Origin: Streptomyces sp. ISL-43
GTDB lineage: Bacteria > Actinomycetota > Actinomycetes > Streptomycetales > Streptomycetaceae
Direction of reading: 5' to 3'
DNA: 64,000 bases
Assembly (NCBI RefSeq): GCF_018614195.1
Contig: NZ_JAGGOT010000022.1
Location: forward strand, 62,001-126,000
The first letter of the stretch is position 1; each line of letters opens with the position of its first letter. The position numbers and the translations under genes were made by a program. Below are positions 1 through 8,700 of the stretch, piece by piece. Below the pieces are notes generated by a model. It worked only from the letters and a program-made list of their open reading frames with translations, was not told the DNA's origin and made no database searches.

Positions 1-2
1 AC

Positions 3-458
3 TTCGGTCTCAACCCGACGGACATGAAGTGCGTCGATCTGGCCAGGAGCGAAACCCGGCTGACGGCGGGCCGGCTCGCCGAGATCACGGGGATGAGCAC
101 CTCGGCGACGACCGCGGTGCTCGACCGGATGGAACGGGCGGGATTCATCGAGCGGGTGCGCGACCCCGAGGACCGCCGCAGGGTGATCGTCGTGTCCACG
201 GGTCGCCGCGAGCAGGAGGTCGCCGAGGCGTTCCTCCCGCTCAAGGACGCCATGCGCTCCCTGCTGGAGTCGTACGACGACGCGCAGCTGGAGCTGATCG
301 GCGAGTTCACCTCGCGGGTGAACTCGCTGCTCAGGGAGGTGACGAGGGAGATCCCGGGCGGCCGGGGAGGTTCCCCGGCCGCACCCGGGTCCGCGGCGGC
401 GGCCGCCACACCGGCCGCCGCACCGCCCGGCGCACCGCGAGCCGCCGTCACCAGGTGA
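3..458 (+). CDS. MarR-family regulator, 5' end cut by window edge
   Basis: The reading frame is already open at the first bases, so the true start lies left of the window. The visible part contains the winged-helix core of MarR proteins: the recognition helix around MSTSATTAVLDRMERAG, then the wing with the DPEDRRRV motif typical of the family. A helical dimerisation segment follows (FLPLKDAMRSLLESY). The tail after about residue 115 is low-complexity Ala/Pro/Gly. It converges with the P450 gene and the two overlap by 11 bp at their 3' ends. MarR proteins bind palindromes as dimers and respond to small phenolic ligands, which would suit an aromatic product, but no target site can be assigned here. 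Confidence 0.85.
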   Translation, partial: FGLNPTDMKCVDLARSETRLTAGRLAEITGMSTSATTAVLDRMERAGFIERVRDPEDRRRVIVVSTGRREQEVAEAFLPLKDAMRSLLESYDDAQLELIGEFTSRVNSLLREVTREIPGGRGGSPAAPGSAAAAATPAAAPPGAPRAAVTR

Positions 459-1641
459 CGGGGAGCGAGGTGACGCCGCGGATCATGCCGCCGCCCCAGA
501 CGAGCTCCTCCTCGGGTACGGCGAGCCGCAGCTCCGGGAAGCGGCGCAGCAGCGCCCCGAAGGCCACCTGGAGCTCGACCCGGGCCAGGGGCGCGCCCAG
601 GCAGCGGTGGATGCCGTGGCCGAAGGCGATGTGCCGGTTCTCCGGCCGGGTGAGGTCCAGCTCGTCCGCGCCGGGGAAGACGGCGGAGTCCCGGTTGGCG
701 GAGGCCGTCGAGGGGATGACGGCCTCACCGGGCTTGACGACCACCGAGCCGATCTTGACCTCCTCGGTGGCGATCCGGATGGTGCCGCCGCTGACCGGCC
801 CGGGGGTCCAGCGCAGCAGCTCCTCCACGGCGGCGAGCGGGAACCGCTCCGCCCCGCGCAGGGGGGCGAGCTGTTCGGGGTGGCGCAGCAGCGCGACCAC
901 CGAGTTCGCGAAGGAGTTGGCCACCGTGTGGTAGCCGGCGGTGATCAGGGTCGCCGCGACGGCGATCAGCTCGCCCTGGCTCAGCCGCTCCTGCGCCTGC
1001 GCCTCGATCAGGCCGCTCAGCAGATCGCCGCCGGGCTTGCGGCGCTTGTCCTCGACGAGTTCCGCGAGGTATTCGGCGAGCTGGGTCCGGGCGTCGGTGA
1101 CGGCGCCGGCCGCGCTCGGAGCGAGGGTCAGAGCCGCGTCGGTCCAGTCGCGGAAGGCCTCCCGGTCGGCGTCGGGCACGCCCAGGAGGTCGCAGATGAC
1201 CGTGATCGGCAGCGGCCGGGCGAGCATCGGTACGAGGTCGGCGGGCCGGCCGGACTCCTCGATGACGTCGAGGAGTTCCTCGGTGGTGCGGACGATGCCC
1301 TCGCGCATCCGCTCGGCCTGCCGGCCGGTGAACACCGAGGCGAGCAGCCGACGCAGCCGGGTGTGGTCGGGCGGGTCCATCGCCATGATGGAGTCCGGCT
1401 CGGGACTGGCCGGGCCGAGCCGCGGGGCCCCCGGACGGGTGGTGGCCGCGCGGCTGAGCCTGGCGTCGTTGAGGACCGCGCGCACGTCCTCGTACTGGGT
1501 GGCGAGCCAGGCCCAGTCCCCGGTCGGCAGGTCCACCCGGGCCACCGGGCAGGACTCGCGCAGCTCGCGGAACTCTGGCGGAGGGGTGAAGAGCTGACTG
1601 AGCTGGAACGGGAAGCGCAGCCCCCCGGTGTCGTCGGACAC
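448..1641 (-). CDS. cytochrome P450 monooxygenase
   Basis: This 397-residue protein has the usual length of a soluble bacterial class I P450. The haem-binding loop FGHGIHRCLG places the thiolate ligand at Cys347. The K-helix motif EELLR and the PERF-like region are present, and the N-terminal part carries the family MDPPDHTRLRRL segment. The I-helix reads AGYHT instead of the common AGxD/ET, so the acid before the conserved Thr is a His; this may affect proton delivery. Ferredoxin and ferredoxin reductase are not encoded nearby. It is read leftward, 58 bp after the multicopper oxidase, probably in the same transcript. A role in tailoring hydroxylation or ring coupling of the aromatic product is inferred from context. 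Confidence 0.93.
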   Translation of the reverse strand: MSDDTGGLRFPFQLSQLFTPPPEFRELRESCPVARVDLPTGDWAWLATQYEDVRAVLNDARLSRAATTRPGAPRLGPASPEPDSIMAMDPPDHTRLRRLLASVFTGRQAERMREGIVRTTEELLDVIEESGRPADLVPMLARPLPITVICDLLGVPDADREAFRDWTDAALTLAPSAAGAVTDARTQLAEYLAELVEDKRRKPGGDLLSGLIEAQAQERLSQGELIAVAATLITAGYHTVANSFANSVVALLRHPEQLAPLRGAERFPLAAVEELLRWTPGPVSGGTIRIATEEVKIGSVVVKPGEAVIPSTASANRDSAVFPGADELDLTRPENRHIAFGHGIHRCLGAPLARVELQVAFGALLRRFPELRLAVPEEELVWGGGMIRGVTSLPVTW

Positions 1642-1699
1642 AGCCTTCCTCCCGGAAGAGATCGATGACGTGCGGCGCGCGTTCAGGAGGCCGGCGCGG

Positions 1700-3142
1700 T
1701 CAGTTCTCCACCGCCATCTGGCCCATCATCCCCATGTTCAGATGGCCCATCAGGTGGCAGTGGAACATGAACAGACCGGTGTAGTCGGTGAACTTGATCT
1801 TGAACTTGACCGTCTTGCCCGGCATGACCGTGACGGTGTCCTTCAGGCCGGCCTCGCCGGGCCCGGGCGCCGCGCCGTCGCGCTCCACGACCTGGAAGTG
1901 CTCCAGGTGCGTGTGCATGGAGTGCGGTATGCCGAAGCGGACGTCGGTGTTCTCGACGGTCCACAGCTCGGTGACGCCGACCTTGGGGCGCAGGTCCACC
2001 CGGTTGATGTCGAAGTGCAGGCCGTTGATCAGGTGGTGGCCGGTCGCGGGGTCGAAGTTCATGACGAACTTGCGCTCCACGGTGGGCGTGCCGATGTCCG
2101 GGACCGCGCGCAGGGTGTCGGGCACCCGGCTCGGGTCCGCCGCCCTGCGCACGACGTCGAAGCGCATGACCTCGGCGGGCTCGCCCGCGAAGCCGATCAG
2201 GTTGCGCAGGACGATCTTCGAGCCGACCGGGTAGCGCGAGAAGTCGATCACGATCTCCTGGCGCTCGGCCGGCCAGATCTCCAGCACGCGCGCGGACACC
2301 GGGGCGGGCAGCAGACCGCCGTCGGAGCCGATGTGCGTCATCTCGTCGCCCTCGCCGAGCTGGAGCAGGAACGCGCGCTCGTTGGAGGTGTTCGCCAGCC
2401 GGAAGCGGTACTTGCGCGCGGCGACCTCGAAGAACGGGCGCGGGGCGCCGTTCACCAGGATCGTCGGACGCTTCATGAAGCCTTCCGGGTCGTAGACCAG
2501 CGTGCCGTCCTCGGCGAACTGCGCGTCGCGCAGGTGCAGCGGCACGTCGTACTGGCCCTTGGGCAGCGGCAGCCGCTCCTCGAAGTCGTCCGTGAGGATG
2601 TACGAGGCGGCGAGGCCCCGGTAGATGTTCTCGGCGTGCGCCTCGTGGGAGTGGTCGTGCATCCACATCGTCGAGGCGCGCTGGGTGTTGGGGTAGTAGA
2701 AGACCCTGTTGCCGCCGGGCGACACCTGGTTGTTGGGGTGGCCGTCCGAGGACGCCGGGACGTGGCCGCCGTGCAGGTGCATGGAGAAGGGCACGTCGAG
2801 GGCGTTGACCTGTTCGATGACGACGGGCCGGCCGCGGGTGGCCCGGATGACCGGCATCAGCTCGCCGTTGAAGGTGCGCATCTTCGTCGTGGTTCCCGGT
2901 ATGACGGTCTTCTCCACCTCCCGGGTCGTCAGCCGGTAGACGTCGTACCCGCCCCGCTCACCGCCGCGTCCCTGGGACCGGCCCGAGGGGCGCAGCACCT
3001 TCGGGATGCGCAGCGGTACGGCGAAGAGGCTCTCCGCGCCGGCCGGTGCCGTGGTGCCCGCGAGGGCGACCCCGGCGGGGGCGGCCGCCGCGATCAGACC
3101 GGTGGCTGCGCCCGCCTTGATCAGTTGTCTGCGCGTCAGCAC
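1700..3142 (-). CDS. Tat-exported multicopper oxidase (first of two)
   Basis: This 480-residue laccase/CotA-like oxidase starts at a GTG behind a strong GAGGAGAG ribosome site. The N terminus has a twin-arginine signal (TRRQLIKAG, then an Ala-rich hydrophobic stretch). All four copper-ligand clusters are visible: HLHGGH at 122-127, HDHSHE at 162-167, HTHLEHF in domain 3, and the C-terminal HCHLMGH near 461-467, followed by Met residues suited to a type 1 axial ligand. Such enzymes oxidise phenols or metals with four-electron reduction of O2 outside the cytoplasm. In a polyphenol cluster, phenol coupling or quinone formation is plausible; copper detoxification is the alternative. A second, only distantly similar copy lies at 26.9 kb. 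Confidence 0.93.
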   Translation of the reverse strand: MLTRRQLIKAGAATGLIAAAAPAGVALAGTTAPAGAESLFAVPLRIPKVLRPSGRSQGRGGERGGYDVYRLTTREVEKTVIPGTTTKMRTFNGELMPVIRATRGRPVVIEQVNALDVPFSMHLHGGHVPASSDGHPNNQVSPGGNRVFYYPNTQRASTMWMHDHSHEAHAENIYRGLAASYILTDDFEERLPLPKGQYDVPLHLRDAQFAEDGTLVYDPEGFMKRPTILVNGAPRPFFEVAARKYRFRLANTSNERAFLLQLGEGDEMTHIGSDGGLLPAPVSARVLEIWPAERQEIVIDFSRYPVGSKIVLRNLIGFAGEPAEVMRFDVVRRAADPSRVPDTLRAVPDIGTPTVERKFVMNFDPATGHHLINGLHFDINRVDLRPKVGVTELWTVENTDVRFGIPHSMHTHLEHFQVVERDGAAPGPGEAGLKDTVTVMPGKTVKFKIKFTDYTGLFMFHCHLMGHLNMGMMGQMAVEN

Positions 3143-3244
3143 GCTCTCTCCTCATCCCGTGTGTTCCTCAGCGCATTCAGGCCCAGTCGGCTCGTCGCGC
3201 ACTTGAGCGCCGGTGGTGCGTACCGGCCATGCAGGGGAGGTGTT

Positions 3245-3997
3245 TCAGCCGCGATGGATCTTGTGGTGGGCCGCCTGGGCGCGCGGCCGGACCACCAGCA
3301 GATCGACGTTGACGTGGCTGGGGCGGGTCACCGCCCAGCCGACGGTGTCGGCGACGTCCTGCGCGGTCAGCGGCCGCGCGACCCCGTCGTACACGCCCGC
3401 GGCGCGCTCGGCGTCGCCGCGGAACCGGTTGAGGGCGAACTCCTCGGTGCGTACGAGGCCGGGGGCGACCTCGATGACCCGTACGGGGCTGCCGCACAGT
3501 TCCAGCCGCAGCGTGCCGGCCAGGGCGTGCGCGCCGTGCTTGGCGGCGACGTAGCCGCCGCCGCCCTCGTAGGGCAGGAGCCCGGCCGTGGAGGACAGGA
3601 CGACCACGGTGCCGTCGCCGGAGGCGACGAGGGCGGGCAGCAGCGCCTGGGTGACCTGGAGGGCGCCGACGACGTTCACCGCGAACATCGCCGTCCAGTC
3701 GTCGGGGTCGGCCGCGGCGACCGTCTCCGTGCCGATCGCCCCGCCCGCGACGTTCACCAGGACGTCCACCCGGTCCAGGCCGTCGGCGAAGGCCCGGACG
3801 GCCCGGCGGTCGGTGACGTCCAGGGCGTGCGCCACGGCCTCGTGCCCCGCGTCCGCGAGCTCCGCGGCGAGCGTCTCGATCCGGTCCTTGCGGCGCGCGG
3901 CGAGCACCACCCGGTAGCCCTCGGCGGCGAGCCGGCGCGCGGTCGCGGCGCCGATCCCGCTGCTCGCACCGGTGACGACAGCGGTACGGGTGGACAT
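3245..3997 (-). CDS. short-chain dehydrogenase/reductase
   Basis: This 250-residue classical SDR has the cofactor motif TGASSGIG near the N terminus, then DVT and the NVAG strand motif, and the catalytic Ser with YVAAK. The early arginines (AARRKDR) suggest NADP(H) preference. It resembles the YdfG/serine-dehydrogenase-like group more than FabG ketoreductases; the C-terminal VVRPRAQAAHHKIHRG tail matches that group. It lies upstream of the multicopper oxidase and P450, all leftward, and is divergent from the Tat-exported protein gene. Substrate unknown. A tailoring role in the pathway is inferred from position only. Confidence 0.9.
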   Translation of the reverse strand: MSTRTAVVTGASSGIGAATARRLAAEGYRVVLAARRKDRIETLAAELADAGHEAVAHALDVTDRRAVRAFADGLDRVDVLVNVAGGAIGTETVAAADPDDWTAMFAVNVVGALQVTQALLPALVASGDGTVVVLSSTAGLLPYEGGGGYVAAKHGAHALAGTLRLELCGSPVRVIEVAPGLVRTEEFALNRFRGDAERAAGVYDGVARPLTAQDVADTVGWAVTRPSHVNVDLLVVRPRAQAAHHKIHRG

Positions 3998-4121
3998 GGA
4001 GCCTCCTGCGGGGCGTTGCGCCGGATCTCGTGACCCGCCGCATCGTGCCCAAAGCCGCTAGAGAACGCCTGCACCCGGTCTCGCGCGAAGGCCCCGTACG
4101 GCCCCGTGGCGGGGCCCGCTC

Positions 4122-4165
4122 TCGATGAGACCTGAAGTCGCTCTTGAGGCGCTCTGCGGAGCATG
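4122..4165 (+). promoter_or_regulatory. 11-bp direct repeats, SARP-type operator
   Basis: Four consecutive 11-bp units start at 4122, 4133, 4144 and 4155: TCGATGAGACC, TGAAGTCGCTC, TTGAGGCGCTC and TGCGGAGCATG. The heptamer TTGAGGC (4144-4150) lies exactly 8 bp before GAGCAT (4159-4164), a -10-like hexamer. That is the spacing known for OmpR-like SARP activators such as ActII-ORF4 and DnrI. The site would drive the Tat-protein gene and perhaps the mutase operon. Confidence 0.55.
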
Positions 4166-4247
4166 CCGCATCCCGGACATCGATCCGCACCCCCGGGTGC
4201 GAGCAGCGTGCCGGCCGGCAGCGGCCGGGACGGAGGAGGAACCGCAG

Positions 4248-5204
4248 ATGCACGCGACCCCAAGCGCCGAGGACTCGCAGAGTCCCGGGCCCGGACTCGG
4301 ACGACGCAGACTACTGATCGGCCTGGGGGCGGGGGCCACGACCCTGCTCGCGGCCGCCCCCGCCGTGGCGCACGGCGGGCCGGGCGACCGCCGCCGTGGC
4401 GACGCGGCCGTGATCGGCGCCGTCGCCGCCGCCGACGGGATCCGGCTGACCACCGACCAGGTGCCCGCGGGCCCGGTGACGCTCGTGGCGAGCACCACCG
4501 ACGACAAGGTCCAGCGGCCGCTGGGCCTGGTCCGGCTGCGCGCCGGCGTCGCCCTGACCGCCTTCCTGACGCACTACCAGACGGCCGCCACCTCCAAGGA
4601 CCCCGCGGAGCGGCACGCCGCGCTGGCGCTCATCGACTCCGAGGCCCACTACTTCGGCGGGCCCGCCGTCACCAAGGCCAGCGGGAAGATCGAGATCTCC
4701 TGGATCCTCACCCCCGGCACCTACCACCTGCTCGACTACACGCTGCTCGACCCGGCCCGCCCCGAGCTGGTGCGCAGCATCCGGGTCGGCGCGCCCGGCC
4801 CCGGCACCTCGGTGCCCCGCGGGGCCCCCGACCTCATCGCCGCGTACGACGAGGGCCCGCTGGGCCGCTACCTGATCGGCAACACCCTGGACGCCCGCGG
4901 GGAGTTCACCGTCGTGAACCAGACCTCGCAGCTCAACGAGGTGATGTTCCTGCGGGTGACCCCGGGAGCCGGCAGCTCCGAGGTCGCCGCCTGCATGGAG
5001 GCCCTGGCCCACGGCCAGCAGCCGCCCACGTACCCGTTCACCGGGGTGCCCTCGGGAATCACCCCCCTCTCCCCCGGCTCCACCGCGGTCCTCTCGCAGT
5101 CGCTCGAGCCCGGCCAGTACCTGGTCACCTCCTTCATCAGCAACCGCGAAACGCTGGTCAAGCGGGCCTTCGAAGGCATGTGGAAGCTCGTCACCCTGCG
5201 CTGA
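4248..5204 (+). CDS. Tat-exported protein of unknown family
   Basis: The start at 4248 is chosen because GGAGGAGG ends 8 bp before it and because it places a twin-arginine signal (GRRRLLIGLGAGATTLL, then AAAPAVA) at residues 20-45; earlier starts lack a ribosome site. The mature part, about 270 residues, has no catalytic motif that I recognise. It is rich in beta-prone segments such as GPVTLVASTTDD and GEFTVVNQTSQ, and ends with LVTSFISNRETLVKRAFEGMWKLVTLR, so a secreted beta-sandwich fold is a guess. It sits between the oxidase/SDR group and the B12 mutase operon, behind SARP-type repeats, so it is probably cluster-specific. It could assist the extracellular copper oxidases. Confidence 0.75.
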   Translation: MHATPSAEDSQSPGPGLGRRRLLIGLGAGATTLLAAAPAVAHGGPGDRRRGDAAVIGAVAAADGIRLTTDQVPAGPVTLVASTTDDKVQRPLGLVRLRAGVALTAFLTHYQTAATSKDPAERHAALALIDSEAHYFGGPAVTKASGKIEISWILTPGTYHLLDYTLLDPARPELVRSIRVGAPGPGTSVPRGAPDLIAAYDEGPLGRYLIGNTLDARGEFTVVNQTSQLNEVMFLRVTPGAGSSEVAACMEALAHGQQPPTYPFTGVPSGITPLSPGSTAVLSQSLEPGQYLVTSFISNRETLVKRAFEGMWKLVTLR

Positions 5205-5255
5205 CGCGTCGGTCGGCTGTCCGTCACCAGTCCACGAGAGAGAGATGAGCACAAT

Positions 5256-5777
5256 ATGAGGACGGTGGTCCCACGAGACGGACGGCGGCGCATCCTGCTG
5301 TCGACGGTCTCCTCGGATTCCCATACCTGGAATCTCGTCTTCCTGCAGCTTCTGCTCGAGGAAATGGGCAATGAGGTCGTCAATCTCGGACCGTGCGTCC
5401 CCGACCAGCTGCTGATCGACTCGGTCCGCAGGATCCGCCCCGACGCCCTGGTCATCAGCACCGTCAACGGCCACGGCCAGCTCGACGGCGCCCGCATGAT
5501 CCGCAAACTCCGCGCGGACCCCGTCGCCGGGCAGACCCCGGCGATCATCGGCGGCAAGCTGGGGATCACCGGGGACACCGGCGACCGTCCCGCCCAGGAA
5601 CTCGTCGAGGCCGGATTCGACGCGGTGTTCACCGACACCGCGGACCCCTCTCTGGTCAGCCGACTGCTCGCTTCGCTGCCCGGCGGGACCCCGGAGGCGG
5701 CCCTGTCCCTGCCGGCCGAGCGCAGCGCCGACGGCAGGTCCGAGCCGCATCCCGCGACCGAAGGAAGAGCGGTATGA
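5256..5777 (+). CDS. B12-binding small subunit, glutamate/methylaspartate mutase type
   Basis: This 173-residue protein has a cobalamin-binding Rossmann fold like the S subunit of glutamate mutase, which carries the corrinoid for carbon-skeleton rearrangement of glutamate to 3-methylaspartate. Sequence support: the N-terminal strand ILLSTVSSDSHTWN holds the lower-ligand region with His23. NEVVNLGPCVPDQLL, DALVISTVNGHG and PAIIGGKLGI correspond to later strands and cofactor loops. The base-off motif DxHxxG reads D21-S-H23-T-W-N26, so the Gly is Asn. The C terminus is longer than usual and Ala/Pro-rich. It overlaps the next gene by ATGA, which fits a 1:1 complex with the large subunit encoded there. 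Confidence 0.85.
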   Translation: MRTVVPRDGRRRILLSTVSSDSHTWNLVFLQLLLEEMGNEVVNLGPCVPDQLLIDSVRRIRPDALVISTVNGHGQLDGARMIRKLRADPVAGQTPAIIGGKLGITGDTGDRPAQELVEAGFDAVFTDTADPSLVSRLLASLPGGTPEAALSLPAERSADGRSEPHPATEGRAV

Positions 5778-8700
5778 CGCAGACGCTTCCGCACGGCGGC
5801 AACCGCCCCGCGGACCTGGGCGAATTCGTCCGGCAGGCGGCGGCCGCCGGCCGGCTGGTGGTCCAGCCGAGGATGGGCATGGCGGACGCCGACACCATGG
5901 CGGCCGGCTTGCGGGCCGTGCGCTCGCTGCCCTTCCCCACGGTCGGGACGATCACACTCGACGCCTACACGCGCGTCGGCGAACACGACCACGCGCGGGC
6001 GGCGCTCGCCGCGGGCGAGGGGCTCAACGGCTTCCCCATCGTGGTCCACGGACCGCGGACCACCATCAGGGTGGCCGCCGAGGGCGCGGGCCGGCCGGTC
6101 CAGGTCCGGCACGGCTCGGCCACCCCCCGGGCGATCTTCAAGACGATGGTCGAGGCCGGGCTGTCCGCGAGCGAGGGCGGCCCGGTCTCGTACTGCCTGC
6201 CCTACGGACGGACCCCGCTCGCCACCTCGGTCGCCAACTGGCGTGAGGCCACAGCGGAGTTCGCCGAGCTCAGCCGCTCCCACGGCCTGCGCGCCCACCT
6301 GGAGACCTTCGGCGGCTGCCTGATGGGACAGCTGTGCCCGCCCTCGCTCCTCGTCGCGATGAGCCTGCTGGAAGCCCTCTTCTTCGCCCAGCAGGGGGTG
6401 TCGAGCGTCTCGCTGAGCTACGCCCAGCAGACCGACGTGCGCCAGGACGTCGAGGCGCTCACCGCGCTGCGCGTGCTGGCCGACGAGTGGCTGCCCGGGG
6501 GCGTCGACCGGCACATCGTCCTCTACACGTACATGGGCGTCTTCCCCGGCACCCAGCAGGGCGCCCAGCTGCTGATGGACCGCAGCGCCGAACTCGCCGT
6601 ACGCGGCGGCGCCCAGCGGATGATCGTCAAGACACCGGTGGAGGCCGTCCGGCTGCCCACCGTCGAGGAGAACCTGGCCTCGCTGCGCTCCGCTTCGGCC
6701 CTCTCCTCCCGCGCCCGGACCGAGAGCCAGATCCCCTGGGGCCACGAGGTCGATCCGGGCGAGGTGCTGGCCGAGGCCCGCGCCATGATCGAGGCGACCC
6801 TCTCGCTGAACGACGACGTCGGCGAGGCGCTCGTACGGGCCTTCGCCGCCGGGATCCTCGACGTGCCGTTCTGCCTGCACGAGGACAATCAGGGCCTGAC
6901 GCAGGCGGCCATCGACGGAGAGGGCCGCCTGTACTGGACCCGGGCCGGCCGGCTGCCGCTGCCCGGGCCCCGCCGCACGGCGCCGCGGGGCGCGGTCACC
7001 GCCGGCCGGCTCCTCCAGATGCTCCGCTACACCGCGGACCGCCACGACCTGCTGGGTCTGGACGCCGCCGCGGAGGCCGACTGGACCGACGCCCCGCTCG
7101 AACTGCCCGACGACCGGGACTCCGAGCCGTACCGCATCGCCGTCGTGGGGACGGGGCCGCGGGGGCTGTCCGTGCTGGAGCGGCTCGCCGCCCGGCTCGG
7201 GGAGCAGCCGCCGCGGCGCCCGGTCGAGGTCTACGCCGTGGACACCCATGAGGTGGGCACCGGGCGGATCTGGCGGACCGACCAGCCCGACTGGTCCCTG
7301 ATGAACACGGTGTCCGGCGAGGTCACCATCTTCTCGGGCCGGCCCGACGAGGGCCCGCACCGGGCGGGCGCGGGACCCTCGCTGTACGAGTGGTGGCGCA
7401 CCGTCGACCCGGAGGCGGCCGACGCGAACGTCTGCGCCACGCGCGCCGTCTACGGCCGCTACCTCTCCTTCGCCCTCGACCGCATCGAGGAGGGGCTCCC
7501 GGCGGGCGTCCTGCGGCTGCACCGCATGCCGGGGCAGTCCGTGGAGGCGCTGGAGAAGGAGCCCGACGGCGGTTACCTGCTGTCGCTGGGCGACGGCCGC
7601 CACCTGCGGGCCGACCGCGTGGTGCTGACGACCGGTCATCCGCTGCCCGCCCTGCGCTCCGACCAGCGGGAGCTGGCCGCCTTCGCCGAGAAGCGGCCGC
7701 ACCTGCGGTACGTGCGCGGCGACTCCGCGATCGACATGCCGCTGGACGGCATCGAGCCGGGGGCGTCCGTGGGCATCCTCGGCCTCGGGCTGTCCTTCTA
7801 CGACGTGGTGTCCGCGCTCACCACCGGCCGCGGCGGCCGGTTCGTCCCGGCCGGGGGCGAGGAGCTGCGCTACCTGCCCGGCGGCCGGGAGCCGCGGCTG
7901 ATCGCGGGATCGCGCAGCGGTGTGCCGCTGCTGGCCCGCGGCCGCAACCAGAAGGGCCCGCAGCACAGCTACCGTCCGCGGCTGTTCACCCACGAGCGGA
8001 TGCGCGCCCTGCGCGACCGCGGGCGCCTCGACTTCCGCCGCGACGTGCTGCCCTGGCTGCTGACCGAGGTGGGACTGGTCTACTACTCCACCTACCTCAA
8101 GAGCCTCTACGGCCCCGACATCGCCGAGAAGTTCGCGGGCGAGGTGCAGGACGTCGTCCAGCGCGACCCCGGCGACCCGGGAGCCGTACTGGCCCGGGTG
8201 GCCGCTCACCGGGGCATGGCGGACCTGCCCCCGGTGGACATCGAGCGCTGGGCGCGGCCGTTCCGCGACCGCCGTTTCACCGGAACCGACGCCTTCCAGC
8301 AGGAGCTGGCCGCGTTCTTGCGCAAGGACCTGGAGCTGGCGCGGGAGGGCAACTGCGACGGCCCGGTCAAGGCCTGCCTGGACGCCGTCCGCGACGTCCG
8401 CGGGGTGATCCGCACCGCCGTGGACTTCTCCGGGCTCACTCCCGACTCCCACAGCCGGGACTTCCTCCAGGAGTTCGTCCCGCTCGTCTCGCAGCTGACG
8501 ACGGGTCCGCCGATGGTCCGGCTCCACCAGGTGCTCGCGCTGATGGAGTCGGGTGTGCTGCGGATCGCCGGACCGGGCGTACGGTTCGGGGCCGACCCGC
8601 TGGCCGGCTCCGGGGCCGGGCGGTTCTTCGTCGAGTCCCCGCAGGTCGCGGGCAGCCGCACCCTGCTGGACGCGGTGATCGACGCCCGGATACCCGAGCC

